Below, one piece after another: positions 11,731-24,179 of a stretch of 64,000 nucleotides of DNA. Below the pieces are notes generated by a model. That model was not told the DNA's origin. It made no database searches and saw nothing but the letters and a program-made list of their open reading frames with translations. The position numbers and the translations under genes are program-made. The stretch's first letter is position 1. Each line of letters begins with the position of its first letter. This stretch comes from Symsagittifera roscoffensis (lineage: Eukaryota; Xenacoelomorpha; Acoela; Convolutidae), in contig NC_087065.1 of assembly GCF_963678635.1 (NCBI RefSeq), positions 25,379,254 through 25,443,253 on the forward strand, read 5' to 3'.

Positions 11731-13490
11731 TGAATTGGACCAAGATAGTTTTTTTTTCATACGGAAATGTTCGGGTTCAAAAAAATTTTGGTCTAATAAT
11801 TGTCTGCTTATGTTTTTTCGGCTTAGTTGCCAGATCTGAGAATCGTTTGTTCTTATTGTAAAAATATTTTACTGATTTACTTTCAGTGTTTTAGCATTTT
11901 CAAAATCTACCCGAATCAAATTTCTTACATTGGATGTAATTTTAACGGTTTCAGCTTTCTTGTTGACTTAGTGGCCCTTTTTTGAGTCAATTGTAGACCG
12001 AAAAAAAAGCTTTGTTACCGCTTGGTAGATTTTGCCTTGTTTTATCTGGGCAATCTTTTCAAAGTTTATCTTTGTTTATTTTGATAGATCTATTTGTTTC
12101 TATAGTGATAAATTATCGATTAAACATATGCACAATTTTGCCTAACAATTTTGGTTGATTTTCAGCTAACTGGTTTTCGGCTTTAATTATGATCGCTTAA
12201 TTACCTAATATTTTTGATGAGAATTTAGTATTTGGCCCCAAATTTTTGTAGTCCAAAATTTTTTTCTCAGTCAAGTTTTTTTTCATCAAAGTCTTCTTTG
12301 ATAGTTCTCGAGTGTCTTGCTGTCTTAATAATATACCCGTTTCATAGTAAGTCGTGCGAAAGTCAGCTTCGCCAATGGGTTTTCAATAACATTAAATCTT
12401 TTAATCACATTCAATCAGAACTATTCAGCAAAACAGTTCAACTGATACTTGATACTCTCAAGTGATACTTTATTAATAAAAAGTGACGAATTATCAAAAA
12501 ATGCTCCGTGTTTAAAAAACAAAATGCTAGCAATTTTAAGCTCAAAATTTTTCTCATCTGCGATGATTTGAGAGTTTCCATTGAATGAATATCATATTGA
12601 AGCAGAAACACAATTGCAGCATCCAAGTAGTTAGCTTTCTATTTAAAATGTCAATTGAAGTTAGAAGCTCTCTCTACGGTTAGCCACAGTCAAGATGCTG
12701 ATCCTAATATTGTATATTGGTATTAAAAACTTTTTTAATTACAAAATATTGTGAAAGTAGCAGATAACTAAGCGACCGAAAAACTAAATAAAAGTCAATT
12801 TTTGTTAACATTTACCCGAAAATTTTTGTTCTAAGCAAAAAACGACTCTAGCACCAAGAAATTTTTGGGTCTCCCTAGCAATCTTGGAAGAGCAAGAAAA
12901 TTTTTTTTTGAGCAGACGACAGCTTACTGAACGCATGTAACAGTAATTAATGAAAAAAGTTCAGAATACAGCTAGTTAAGTTTAAGTTTCAACCCAATGT
13001 CAAAAACTGTTATCAGAGACCAAAAAAATTACTCTCTTTAAAGTATGTATGATTAAATGAAGATTTTGAGAGTGTGCTGTTTTGAATGCACGACTTCTGC
13101 TTGTTAATTACTTTCATTTTACTGGTTAATTACGCTTTTCACTTGTTTTGAAGCTTTCACCTGTATCACTCTCAAGAGTGAACAAAGTGAAATTTGAAAC
13201 CAGTCAGGATTATGAATGTTTTTACATTATAAAAGATTCAAACAAGTTAATTTGCTGGTTTTAAAAAGTTGTTTGATTATTTTCTGAACAGATTAAATAA
13301 ATGAGGAATCAAATATTTTTTTGGCTTCTTTTTTTTGAATTCATTAAACAAAGAACCTAATTAAAACAAATTAATAGCATTTTTTCTCCAGTAAACATGC
13401 ATGGGTTTCATTTCGACCATCTACCGGCATCATTTTGCAGAAATGCTGTAAAACTCAATGTTCACAATTTTATGCCCTTTTCCGCCGCAA
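11731..13490. other. AT-rich DNA, no gene seen
   Basis: No coding, RNA or repeat feature could be supported. Short open frames (for example 12232-12465) lack motifs. Confidence 0.4.
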
Positions 13491-14420
13491 TTAATTTACC
13501 CTAACAACAAATTGCTAGACCATATTTTGGACAGGATTGGGTTTTGTTCATATACAATAATCCAAGATTCTGGTTCAGTCGATAATGAGCAGCAGCGGAA
13601 GAAGCCAGAAGTGAGGTTCCATGGACAATAATTGATAGAAATCGATTTTTGTGGTAAAAAATGTTGGCATTATAATTGATTCTAATCACACTTTGGGACC
13701 ACGCAATCGATTACAATCCTACTCAATTTCTAAATCTACTCACAATTAGTTACTCGATTTCTAAGCCTACTCGATTTCTTAGTCTTATCACCCCCCTACT
13801 CGATACCTACCCACCCCACCCGCACTTACACCAACCTCACCCTACCTGAAACCTCACCTCCCCCACCCCTCATAACAACCCCCCTCCCCCACCTCAAAGA
13901 TCTCTTGGTTGTGGGATTGTCAGAGGTGTATGCGTATTTAGGGGGTAGGGGAATGTAAGTAGGGGGTAAGTGTGGGGAGGGGAGGTAGTGGTACGTGAAT
14001 AAAGTAAGAATGGTGGGATGTATTGTGAAGTGTTTGGGAGGATGGGGAGACACATAGAAAAAAGACAAGTCGAGAACAAAACAACTTTTTGCTGTCGCCA
14101 AATGTAAAACACAATTTAGCAATTGCAACGTTCAACTTCAAAATTTGAGGTCAAAGTTTTGGAAAATCTAAGTTCTTACTCATATATAACTATTACAGTC
14201 CATTATAATCTTTTATAATCCATTTGAGTCTATTATTGTTCATTATAATCCATTATAAACTATTATAAACAATTTTACTGGATTAAATTGATTTATTTGT
14301 TTCTGTTTTATTTGTTTTATAATCGCGTATTAATCCATTGTAATCGGTTTCTTAAAATATTATGGAGACAGACCAAGAAAATCCATTATAATCTAGTCTT
14401 ACCAATGGAACCTTATTGCA
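13491..14420. repeat. ATTATAATC-rich DNA around a C-rich/G-rich switch
   Basis: The flanks (13620-13760 and 14190-14400) carry the degenerate TATAATCGATTATAATCC sequence also found inside the CCC...GGG elements. The centre is C-rich on the plus strand from about 13788 to 13895 and abruptly G-rich from about 13905 to 14050. The layout resembles the element at 1159-2033, but I could not find matching CCCGCACC ends. Open frames here are low-complexity. Confidence 0.4.
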
Positions 14421-14426
14421 ATGGTT

Positions 14427-14956
14427 ATTGTTCCGGTTTTCGATACGAAAGTAACGGAATATTTGTGCTCGGGGTGGGTTTTTTCTTCAGACAAATTTCG
14501 ACTTTTTAACTACCCATTTTTGACGGAATTTTTTATATCATTCAAAATGTATTGTTTTCCTGAGCTTAAATTTTAAAAGATACTTCACCTGTGATCATTT
14601 TTCGTAAAGTTATGGGGGTTTAATGATTGCCATTTTGGCCAATTTTGGACAATTAACGCGCGATATATTTCGCGCTATTAATGCTTAAGCGGAGATTTAA
14701 TCCGTCTTAGAAAGCGTTCCAAATTGGTTGAAAGAAGCTTATTTGTCACAATTGATTTGTTACAAGGAGCAAAATCGATACTTTTATACTTTATATGGCG
14801 TGTGCGGGAATAATTTTCATAAAAGTTTCAAATTTTAGAGAAAAAATTTTTCATTTTATTTTATTACATTTAACTTTTTAATGTTATTACTGCTCCATAA
14901 ACCTTAGAAGGCAGTCGGAACATTCAGGGCTTCGCCCTGGTATGAGCAGTCTTGTT
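14427..14956 (-). mobile_element. Hairpin-ended repeat family (about 540 bp), copy A1
   Basis: Reads from ATTGTTCCG and a CGATACGAAAG block to the hairpin CAGGGCTTCGCCCTG at 14925-14939 and the end AGCAGTCTTGTT. Reversed relative to the copies at 42427 and 55096. The interior has the conserved GATCATTTTTCGTAAAGTTA, the self-complementary GCGCGATATATTTCGCGC region near 14657 and an AGGCAGTCGGAACATT block. No protein is encoded. Confidence 0.8.
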
Positions 14957-17689
14957 CTACATGCAGACACTTGCCAGAGACGTATTTTAATTTTAGCAGT
15001 GAGAAGAGCTTGCTTCGCCGGCTAGTGTTTTTGAACTTTTTGGAAACTGATTTTCGAACAAATATCTGCCCGAATTTTAATAAAAATTGTAGCTATAGTT
15101 TATTTAGTTTTCTTGCCTCTATTCCCGGATAGATTTCATTTTTTTGTTCAATTTTCTCAAACTCACATTCAACTTAATATCAATTATTGATCATTACTAG
15201 AGAACTAAGTAATGAAGCAGTAACACTTGGGTTGTTCTATGTGTGTTTTAACTCGGAGGTAGGAGGAGGAACTTGTCAATTGAAAATAAGTTTTTAACCA
15301 ATTGACGCTTTAGAAATCTTTGTTGCTCAAAAATTCTGTCTAATATTCATTTATTCTTGCTCAAAAGCTACACGATGTCGAAAATGCTTAATTGTTTAGG
15401 AAAAAAAATGGAGCCTGCAGTTCAGTGTCAGCTCTTCAAAAATTTCAAAAGTTTTTTTTTGTAAGGGTAACTAATAATTTTCTATGCACAGAAAAATTTT
15501 TACTGTACAGATATATTGTGATCTGTAGGAAAAATGTGACAAAGGTAGCTTCATAACTTACACTCGCCATGGTATTCTATTTCATCTGCGTTTTTTCTGA
15601 GCATTTTATACAACAAAAGTCAAACTTTCAGGTGATGAAAGCATATATTTTTGCTGAACTGAATCAATGTGAAAAAATTTTTCATCTTTATGTTACAAAA
15701 GCGGTGGACAAAAACTAGCAAAAGTTAGATATTTACAAAAAGAACCGGAGGAAATTAATCATCGTGGTAACCTTATAAATTAAGCAAAAGAAAAAATTGT
15801 TTCAATGAGCCAACTCGAATTTTGTTGTTTATGGTGGCAAAAGTTAGGTTTATGGTGCTGGTTGGTTCTAAAGTCAAAAAAGCCCAAAGTAGGATAGAAG
15901 GTAACAAATGTAATTTCACACGCCAATAAAAAAACAGGAAAACTAACGAAGAAACTTGCCATGTGAGGGTGTTAGTTCTGGTTCCTACACAATTAACTAC
16001 GAGTTTAATAGACAAGACCATTTTATGTGGAATTTTTGCGTCTTTTGGGACAAAATAATTGAAAACGGAGGTGCTTGAACTACGACGGAGGTTCAACGTA
16101 AGTCTCGCTGCACATGAAAAACATGTATAATTGGAAGAAATGGGAATCTGCAACCGGCTCCAAGACCTACCAAAATTCAAGATCTGAAGAAGAAAACGGA
16201 AAAATGGATGTTCGAATGGGGACTATGTCTTTGAAGCAAGTTGCAGCGATCATGGACTTCAAGTACAAACCATTGATAAATCTGCATCCCCTAGATTGCC
16301 GATAAGAAAAATTGATGTACTTCACTAATTCATAGTTTGGTTTGTCGCATAAACTTCAGAGAAACAAATTTAGTTTTCTAAATTGAAATTTGAGAGAAAA
16401 AAGGTGAGCAAGACTGCCTTTCCAGATATAACATTGTTGTGAGAAATAGAGCAAAACTGCTGCTGAAACAGTACAATCCTTCAATGTCTATTATTATCAT
16501 AATGATGGAATTAAGAACTTTTTCTGATAAACAACCAAGTCATAAAGTTTTTTGAAATGATCAAAAATTTAGTTTGGGAGGTTCATTTTGAGTTAATTGT
16601 CAACTACAAACTAGAATTTTAATAATATCGAAGGTTTTGATGGTTTTTGTATGTAATTTTATTGCAAAAAAGTGGGACTGAAACCAATTTGGGACCCAAT
16701 TCCGCATATCAATTTTTTTTGAAGTTGACCGAAATACACCGAAAGATTTGAAACTTCCTTCGTCTAGACTATCAAAGTCTGCAAAACAAATGCAGCCATT
16801 GAAACATCCAAGCTAATAACATGGGATATAGCCTATTTTTGGTTGAACTGAAATCTGGCTGCAAAAAAAGCACAAAAAAATCTGAATTTTGTTTTCAGTC
16901 TTACATGAGTTTTTCTGATGTCGTAGAAGGAATGAAAATTTTTAAGAAAACGGCAATGGAGTGATGTTGTTTGCCACTCGGATACGAAATATAAAAAAAA
17001 CTAAATTAAAAAATTCGAATATCCCAGAAAAAAAGCTACAAACCAAACCCTCTGAACCCAGCATTGCTTGTCCTGATGAATTTTTGTTACTGATGGTTCA
17101 AAACTTACGATTATACCGAAAAATTTATTTTTCAATTTTTAAAATTAATGGTTTCAGTGCTCGAGTCAGCTTAAGTAAAATTCGTTGTTTTTTGCTTTTT
17201 TGAATAAGATAACACCTAAAGCAGAGTTTTCGTTTTTATTGCATTAGGTAAATAACAAATATTTTTGACTCTCGTTTTAATTTTTCTTTATTATTTAAGA
17301 CTGGAGAAGAATTATACCTAAGTGGCATTTCAAGTACTTGAAGTAAATCTACACAAACAGGCATGAAGCCCAGTGAGATCTGTCACTTAGAAACTTACAG
17401 TGGTCACTCTGTTGTTGACAACACTTTTTCTTAGCTGGATGTTAGTGTTTTGTAAATTATTGCTGGTAGGTTTTTGCCTTTACAGCTTTTCCCACTGCTG
17501 TAAGCCCATTTTCACTAACAATCTTAAGTTTGATGTTAGCAGATAATTTAGTTTATGTTGTCTGCGTATACTTTTTGATATTAAACTTTATTTCCATGTA
17601 TACCTGTTGTTTTGACTTGGAAAAAATCGTCAAAATAAACTATGCTCAAGGATATAGTATTGGTGCTCGAAGTGAACAGAAAAAAGATT
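14957..17689. other. No gene established; one weak 63-codon frame
   Basis: A plus-strand frame at 16114-16305 (MKNMYNWKKWESATGSKTYQ...) is less AT-rich than its surroundings and reads like ordinary protein, but has no known motif and no flanking splice sites that I could fix. The opposite strand is also open (15773-16180). The rest is AT-rich with nothing recognised. Confidence 0.25.
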
Positions 17690-18412
17690 TCTAAAGCTCG
17701 AAGTTAAAAAGTACTTCACCTGTTAGCGTTAGTGTAAATACATGGGGTTTTAATTTGGGGCTATTTTGACTGCTATAATTCAAACTAAGATAATTACTGC
17801 GTACTATTTTTTGTCCTAATAAAAATTTAGTGGCAAATTAAACAATTATTGGATTGGAGAAAAACTCGTTTGAACTTTTGAAGAAAGTGACGGAATAATT
17901 ACGCGCGGGCTAATTTTTTGGCCAGGTTATTTTTGACTTCTTCTCAAGCAAATTTCGACGAAACTTCAAAAAGTAGCATCCAAAAAGTTAAATTCAAAAT
18001 AAAAATAAAAAGTAAGTTTTGTCTTGATCTCAACTTTATATTGATATCTTACGTGTGATCAGTTTTCGCAGAAATATGGGGCCTTAAAGATTTGCACCTG
18101 GCCAATTCGGGATCATTACCGCGCGATATGCTTCATGCTATTACCGCCTTAGCGGAGATTTAATCTGTTTTAGAATTCCAAGTTTAATTGAGGCATAATC
18201 CTTGGTCCGTTAAAAATTTGCTATATATAAAAATCGTTTTGTACTTTTTATGGAATCTTGGGGAAGGGTATTCTAAAAAGTTGCCGAGAAATTTTTAAAT
18301 TTTTGTTCTACGTTTTGAAAATTCAAAAACTTTTTATAAAAACTTCATAGATCTTAAAAGCAGTCGGAACATTTTGCATTCTGGGATTTTCCCTGATACC
18401 AGCAATTTTATC
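17690..18412 (-). mobile_element. Hairpin-ended repeat family, old copy
   Basis: Diverged blocks of the family in A1 orientation: a GTGTGATCAGTTTTCGCAGA block near 18050, CGCGCGATATGC near 18119, AGCGGAGATTTAATC near 18151 and AGCAGTCGGAACATT near 18360. The terminal hairpin has decayed. Confidence 0.55.
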
Positions 18413-18445
18413 TTATTGATGCATTAGCAGACTCAATATATACCA

Positions 18446-18802
18446 CAGGGGCGGATCTAGGATTTTCTCGAGGGGGGGCGGATTTTCAAAAAAATTTTCG
18501 AAAATTTTGACGACCTTTTTTTTAGGACAAAATTTTGAAAAACAGGTCAAAAAAGGCGTTTTTAGGCACTTTTTGGAAAATTTTGACCCAAAAATTGCGT
18601 TTTTTCGGCGCGCGCTCCTCCCTCAAAATTAGTATATATTGGCGCCAAAGGCGCCTTCAGAAAATTTTTAGGGTCCGTCGGCCAAAAATGGATTTCTTAA
18701 AAAGTATCAAAGGGGACCCTTTGGGTCGGCAGGGGGTCGAATCCCTGATAAGGGAGAGAGCATCCGCCCCCCACCCCCCCCCCCCCCTTAAATCCGCCCC
18801 TG
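18446..18802 (+). mobile_element. hAT-type MITE with perfect 8-bp target duplication
   Basis: The element is 357 bp, with ends CAGGGGCGGATCTAGG and AAATCCGCCCCTG (inverted over the first 11 bases). It is flanked by ATATACCA at 18438-18445 and again at 18803-18810. CAGGGG ends with an 8-bp duplication are the signature of hAT elements. Internal marks are TCAAAATTAGTATATATTGG followed by GGCGCCAAAGGCGCC, and AAGGGGACCCTTTGGGTCGG. No transposase. Other copies are at 3203, 19130, 21530, 22534 and 31696. Confidence 0.9.
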
Positions 18803-19129
18803 ATATACCACTTGGTACTTTTACAACATGGCGTGTAATTAAAACGGAGTAAAAAGCGAAACTTTTCAGTTTTTTTTGCAGATTTTTCAGTTTTGAAACC
18901 AAAAAAGATTTCATCGTCGTCATAGGGCACTCGGATATTTAAGGCATTGCCCTGATACAAACTGTCTTGTTTTGTATTTTAAAGTTCGTCGATTCATTTT
19001 CAAGATCTCCGCGCATCAATTTTGGAGTGATGAATGATCAGCTTTAATTGATTGGTGAAAATAGTTCCCATTTATTGGTGACATATGGAAAAAATTTGAT
19101 ATTGTGACGTTCATCTGATATTTACAAAC

Positions 19130-19512
19130 CTGAGCCGTATTAGGGGGGTGCGGGGGGCGGTCTCCTCTCTCAGGGATTCGCCCCCCTGCCGACCCAAAGG
19201 GTCCCCCTTTATACTGTTTTGAGATATCCATTTTGGCTGACGAACTCTAAGATTTTCTAAGGGCTCCTTCGGCGCCTATAACTAATAATTTTGAGGGGGA
19301 AGGTCAAAATTTTTCACAAAACACCTAAAAACACCTTTTTTTGGCCTGTTTTTTCAAAATTTTGCCGGCGGCTCAGAATATTTGGCCCAAACAGGGTCTT
19401 TTTAGTGCTCTGAGAGAATCAATTTGATCGACTTAAAACAAGGTCAACAAAAATTTCTAAAGTTTTTTGAAAATCCTCCCACCCCCTCGAGAAAATCCTA
19501 AACCCACCCCTG
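19130..19512 (-). mobile_element. hAT-type MITE, reverse copy
   Basis: It contains the family blocks in reverse order (CCGACCCAAAGGGTCCCCCT near 19190, GGCGCC near 19272, TCGAGAAAATCCTAAACCCA near 19485) and ends CACCCCTG. The target duplication has decayed. It lies about 330 bp from the intact copy, in opposite orientation. Confidence 0.75.
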
Positions 19513-19607
19513 GTAACAAGCATGTCATGAAAATGCGGAAATTCTATGTTAGATTTTTCAATGATGAACATGCCATCTGGTTGAGTACTGTACTTAAAAT
19601 GGTGTAT

Positions 19608-19655
19608 AAACCAGCCGAGGTACAAGCCAGCCGAAGTTTCAACCAGCCGAAAAAC
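19608..19655. repeat. Short triplet of CCAGCCGA
   Basis: CCAGCCGA occurs three times about 16 bases apart (near 19611, 19627 and 19643), separated by similar spacers. Probably local slippage. Confidence 0.5.
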
Positions 19656-20398
19656 TCGTAAGCCTTACATAATGGTTTTTGTTAGACTATGGTAGCTGAT
19701 TTTTAAAAGTCAGTGTTTTGTGTTCTCATAGCATTTTTTGGGGCGATTTGTCAAATAAAGGCGCAATTGCTTATTCTACTTCCTGCATCGCCATACTCAT
19801 TTGCGATGTCTCAAACTACTTGATAGGTTTATCAAAGTAATTGCGCTATTTTTGCCCCAGCGAGAGCGCATGTTTAACTTCTAGGACAACTTTTACAAAT
19901 GGCTTATGTGTATAAAAGGTTGTTTTAGGTCAAAATGATTTAAAGCACAATTTTATTAGGCTAATAAGACCATTACCCTAAAAAGCGATCTGTTCCGAAA
20001 TAGATCACAATCGTGATGGAAGTGTAAGAACTCTTCGCTTTTGAATCATAGATCAATGCTTGCTGCTTGAGGGTAAAACAACATTTCCAAACCCAGAAAA
20101 ACTCCAAAAAGCTAATTAGTGAGATTCTGAATAAGGGTTAAACGCTAAGAGTCGAGGGGTTAGATGCTTGTTGATTTATCTTGTGGATAAATGGTGCACT
20201 TGGTTTTGAACGTGCGGTAATTGATATCACAATTTCCTTCATTTTTTTCGCTCCTGATGAGAATAGAATCAAAGCTAAACCTCGAAAATGAAAAATCTTA
20301 AGAATCATGAAAGCTGTGATTTGTTCTTAATTTGTGGTTCACATTAGCGGAGAAAAAAAACTAAGAGCTCTTTTTAAAACTGGCTATCACTAGCTTAC
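19656..20398. other. No gene seen
   Basis: Nothing recognised on either strand. Confidence 0.4.
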
Positions 20399-20585
20399 CT
20401 GAAAAGTTCTGCGTGAACAAATGAGGTACAGAAGTGTTGATTAAATGTATCTAATTTTGGTAACTTGTGCGTTTGTTTTGGTAAGACCCACTTTGGTAGA
20501 GAGACTCTGACTCGAAATGGTTTGTTTAATATTCGCTTGAAATCACACTTTATTCCCCTAAATACGGAATCAATCACTATGAGTA
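20399..20585 (-). other. Candidate exon with good splice sites at both ends
   Basis: On the minus strand a 187-bp open stretch is preceded by the acceptor GTTTCTTTAG (ending 20586) and followed by the donor TTTTCAG/GTAAGC. It would encode a basic segment including KPFRVRVSLPKWVLPKQTHK, with no start or stop of its own. Codon composition is not distinctive and no neighbouring exons were found. It may be an internal exon of a decayed or widely spread gene, or chance. Confidence 0.25.
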
Positions 20586-21529
20586 CTAAAGAAACTCTGC
20601 CCCCAAATTCTCTTCTTTACTACATGAACACATGACACAGTTTAATTTATCTGAACCTTTACTGGAATTAAAACATCTAGCCAGTTAACATGGAATCCGG
20701 AGAATGCAGGAAAATCCAAAAAGCAAAAATATTTCCAGACGTTATTTTCAATGAGGTGTGAAAGTACAACTTAACCAACTTAGCACTTTTCTTTTTCCTC
20801 TAAATGAAGGTTTCTTTACAAAACCTGAATTGCAAATCATGGAAACGTTTCTGGTTAATCGTGAACAGCAAAACTGCAAATGTTTTTGAGCTTTCATAGA
20901 AATTGATTGTACAGCAAGTTGGAAAAGCTCAAACGTAACATGCGCGGGTTAGTATCTTGAATGTGCAGAGATTAAAATACTACCGTCTTCAAATACTCTA
21001 TGAGATTTAGTGAAGAAAATTTATAGTGTTTTCGTGTCTTGGTGAAATGTAAATGGGCTATTTTCAGACGCGAGTTCTCGACTGGAGACACTACGTATTC
21101 CTCTGATTAATTGGTCTACCCTCAGCGGAAACTACACAGCAACCTTCACTATCAACTTATACATAGCTTCTTATCAGCTACTGAAATAGGTGCACAAATC
21201 ACCAAGTGGAAACAATTCGTTCCTTTGTCAAAGTCAGGAATCATTCACAGAGTTTCGCCATAAAGCATGTCTATAGTTTGCCCATATAACTTGAATTGCG
21301 GCCATAGTAGCTACAAAAAATGCATGTACACGTTAATCAAGATTCCCTTTCAATTGATCCTTGTTCTAATTATCAAATTTTTCCTATGGATTTAAAAACA
21401 ATGTTTTTGCAAGTAAAATTGACTAATTCAAATCTACTCGTACTTTTTTCAGTGATTCTAAAAACCCAATTTTTTTTTCTAAAAAATTTATTTGCTCCCA
21501 AATATGAGTTTTGCCTATCAAGAGGGAAA
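20586..21529. other. No gene seen
   Basis: Nothing recognised; ordinary AT-rich sequence. Confidence 0.4.
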
Positions 21530-21819
21530 ATGTTTGGAATCCCCCCTTTGGTATTATTGTATGACATCGAGACCAAGCCTAAAACTAACTTTCCAAAGGC
21601 GCCTTTCGCGCCAATATATACTAATATTGAAGGGGAGCGAGCGCGAAAAAACGCCAATTTTTGATCAAAACCGACTTTGCAAAAAAAGCCCAAATACAAA
21701 ATTTTCTGTTTTTTGCAAAATATCGCTTACGGCGCATTAAATATGGTCAAAATAGGTCTTTATAGCGAAATAGAAGAGCTCAGAAAATCCACACCCTCCG
21801 AGAAAAGCCTAAATCCCTG
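21530..21819 (-). mobile_element. hAT-type MITE, decayed reverse copy
   Basis: Reverse-order family blocks: AAAGGCGCCTTTCGCGCC near 21594, AATATATACTAATATTGAAG near 21613, and an end related to CTCGAGAAAATCCTAGATCC near 21795-21819. Ends and target duplication are eroded. Confidence 0.6.
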
Positions 21820-22533
21820 GATTTTGAAAACACAGCTGAAAAAAAAACAGACTCAAATTACCGCTTCAGTTTTTAGTGGTTTTTTAGACAAGCGAATTTA
21901 ACTTTTTCCAACTACAGAAGCCCAACTTCAGCCAACAGAAGTTTTAGACAAAAAATATTATAGAGAAAATCATTTTTTTAGTTTTGATTTTAAGATTTTC
22001 TTAATATCAGGTTTCTCTTGATTTTTAGGTAGAAGGGGGCAAAATTGGGATTAAATACTGCGGAGATAACATTCACTGCTACTTGCACAGCAAACGAGTA
22101 CCCTTTTTATAGAAAGAAAATAAGAAGTTAGGCACAAGAAAACATGTGAAAAAACGTACCTTAATATTGCAAAGAATGAAAAGGATTGGTATTAATTTTA
22201 ATTTACTGAAGAAATAAGCAGATAAATTTACTGAAAACAATTAACTCAAGTCTTTAAAGTCAATTAAACAAAATATATGAAGCATAATTGAAAGGTTGTA
22301 AGCAAAATGATATGAAAACTCAAATGATTACAACAAAAAAAGCAAGAAAATGGCATGGTATTGAAAGCAGGTAATTCAAATTGTCGGCTTCGAACAAAAA
22401 ATCTTTGGCGTCTTTTTGATCAATTAAATTTAGAATTCTTCTTTTCCGCTCCTCTGTCAGATAGGTCCTTTTTTGCAGTCTATCGCTCAAGTTGTCGTCC
22501 TGGATTTTTCTCTCGATCTCAAACTGGTCTTGT
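21820..22533. other. No gene seen
   Basis: AT-rich, nothing recognised. Confidence 0.4.
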
Positions 22534-22584
22534 CGAAAACTTTCGAAAATCCGCCCCCTCGAGAAAATCCTAGATCCGCCCCTG
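22534..22584 (-). mobile_element. hAT-type MITE, terminal fragment
   Basis: The sequence CCCTCGAGAAAATCCTAGAT followed by CCGCCCCTG is an almost exact reverse complement of the left end at 18446. No matching other end lies nearby, so this is a truncated or internally deleted copy. Confidence 0.65.
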
Positions 22585-24179
22585 TATGTCAGAACAACAT
22601 TATCAGAACAACTGCAAAATATCCAGACGAAAAGCTACAAACATTTGCGTCGCAAAAATGTCCGCCTTGAAATTGCAATGATAGTTCTGTCCGCTCATGG
22701 GATTTAGCACTTGGTGGCCACGTCTCATCAACAGTAAAAATTTGAAAGAAAAGAACCAGAGAAATTTTGTCGTGGACACAAAAATTCGGGACACAGATGT
22801 CTATGGACCATTCCAAGGTCATTAATTTTGATCAATTTTTGTTGTTGCTTTAACTAGACATACGTTTTTTTTTTTGAAAAAAAGCTAGGAAACAATTTTT
22901 GTACGCGAATGCGACGTTTTACATTTGAATTGAGACCATCTGATTATTGCAAGTTTTGTATGTAATTGCCTGTATGGATAGAATTTTCAAAATTCTAAAA
23001 CGTTTTGCTCATTTTTTAAAATTGTTCATTTTGTTCATTTTGCTAAAATAATGCATAAAATGCCAATTGAAACATATATGGCAATCAGAGCATGCAGCTG
23101 TTTGCTCTAATCCCAGCAACTTTGTTTAACTAAATTAAATTACTCTTTAGTTTTTGTTTTTGCGCTTTATTAAATAAATTTTTCAGAAAAAGACACTAAG
23201 AAGGAACTTAAAAACAGTTACCAAGGCATCAATTAGCAAATCGCCTTACGACAAAATTGACGAGACAGTTGCCCTTAGTTTCGCAGATATGTTCTAAAAA
23301 CGTTGTCTAACGCATAAAAATATTTCAACTTCAACTTTGGAAAAATCGTTCATCCGTTTTTTTTGAAAAAAAAAATTGGTATTCAAAAAAGCTTGCCATC
23401 CTTTTCAATCTGAAGAAATTTTCATGCCCAGACGTATTCCCAGTTTTTAAATCAAGTTCAATTAACCTTTATCTAGTTCGTATAACCTATAAAACCGTTT
23501 TTAGTCTCAACAACAAGTAGTTCTTAATAGCTGATCAGCAATTCATCTGATTTAAGATCGGTTCTTGCTTAAATTAAAACGCGGAGGTTTTCAGCTCTTC
23601 TTCAATGCGCGGGTCGTCGCTCAAACAATGCATCATTTGGGACAACGAGACGGAAAATATCGCCAAAGAATTTTTGAAGCGTTATTTTTGTCGGATATTT
23701 AAGTTCAAGTATCACCCACTTACGTTGGTTTAAGGTTCGCACGATGCTACAGAGTGCTTTTGGTAGGGTTTTGAAATCATAGTTATGAGTTTTAGCTGCG
23801 AGTTCAACAGTTCAAGTTCAGTAGTTGAAAAAACCATTAGTAATACGGCGGGGAAATTCAAATTTCGTTAACCTACCCAATTTTCAATATCCTAGCAATA
23901 TCTTTCAAAAGGAAAAACTCTTGTCATTATGTATTAAGTAGAAAATTGACTGAATAAAAAAAAGAAGCCGAATTATTTCTCACTTTTTTCGAATGTCGGA
24001 ACTAAAAATTTTTTCAGTTAAGAAGTTGAGACAACTAAATAGACGTTAAGGGGGAAAAACTAAACATCAGGGGAAGTAAAAAAAATTGCTTGTGCTCGGA
24101 TTTTTTTTCAGACAATTTCAAGCTATTCATCTAGTCAGTTAGTTTTGAATGGAGTTTTTTCGAACCATATTGACATTAT
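22585..24179. other. No gene seen
   Basis: No supported coding, RNA or repeat feature. Confidence 0.4.
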
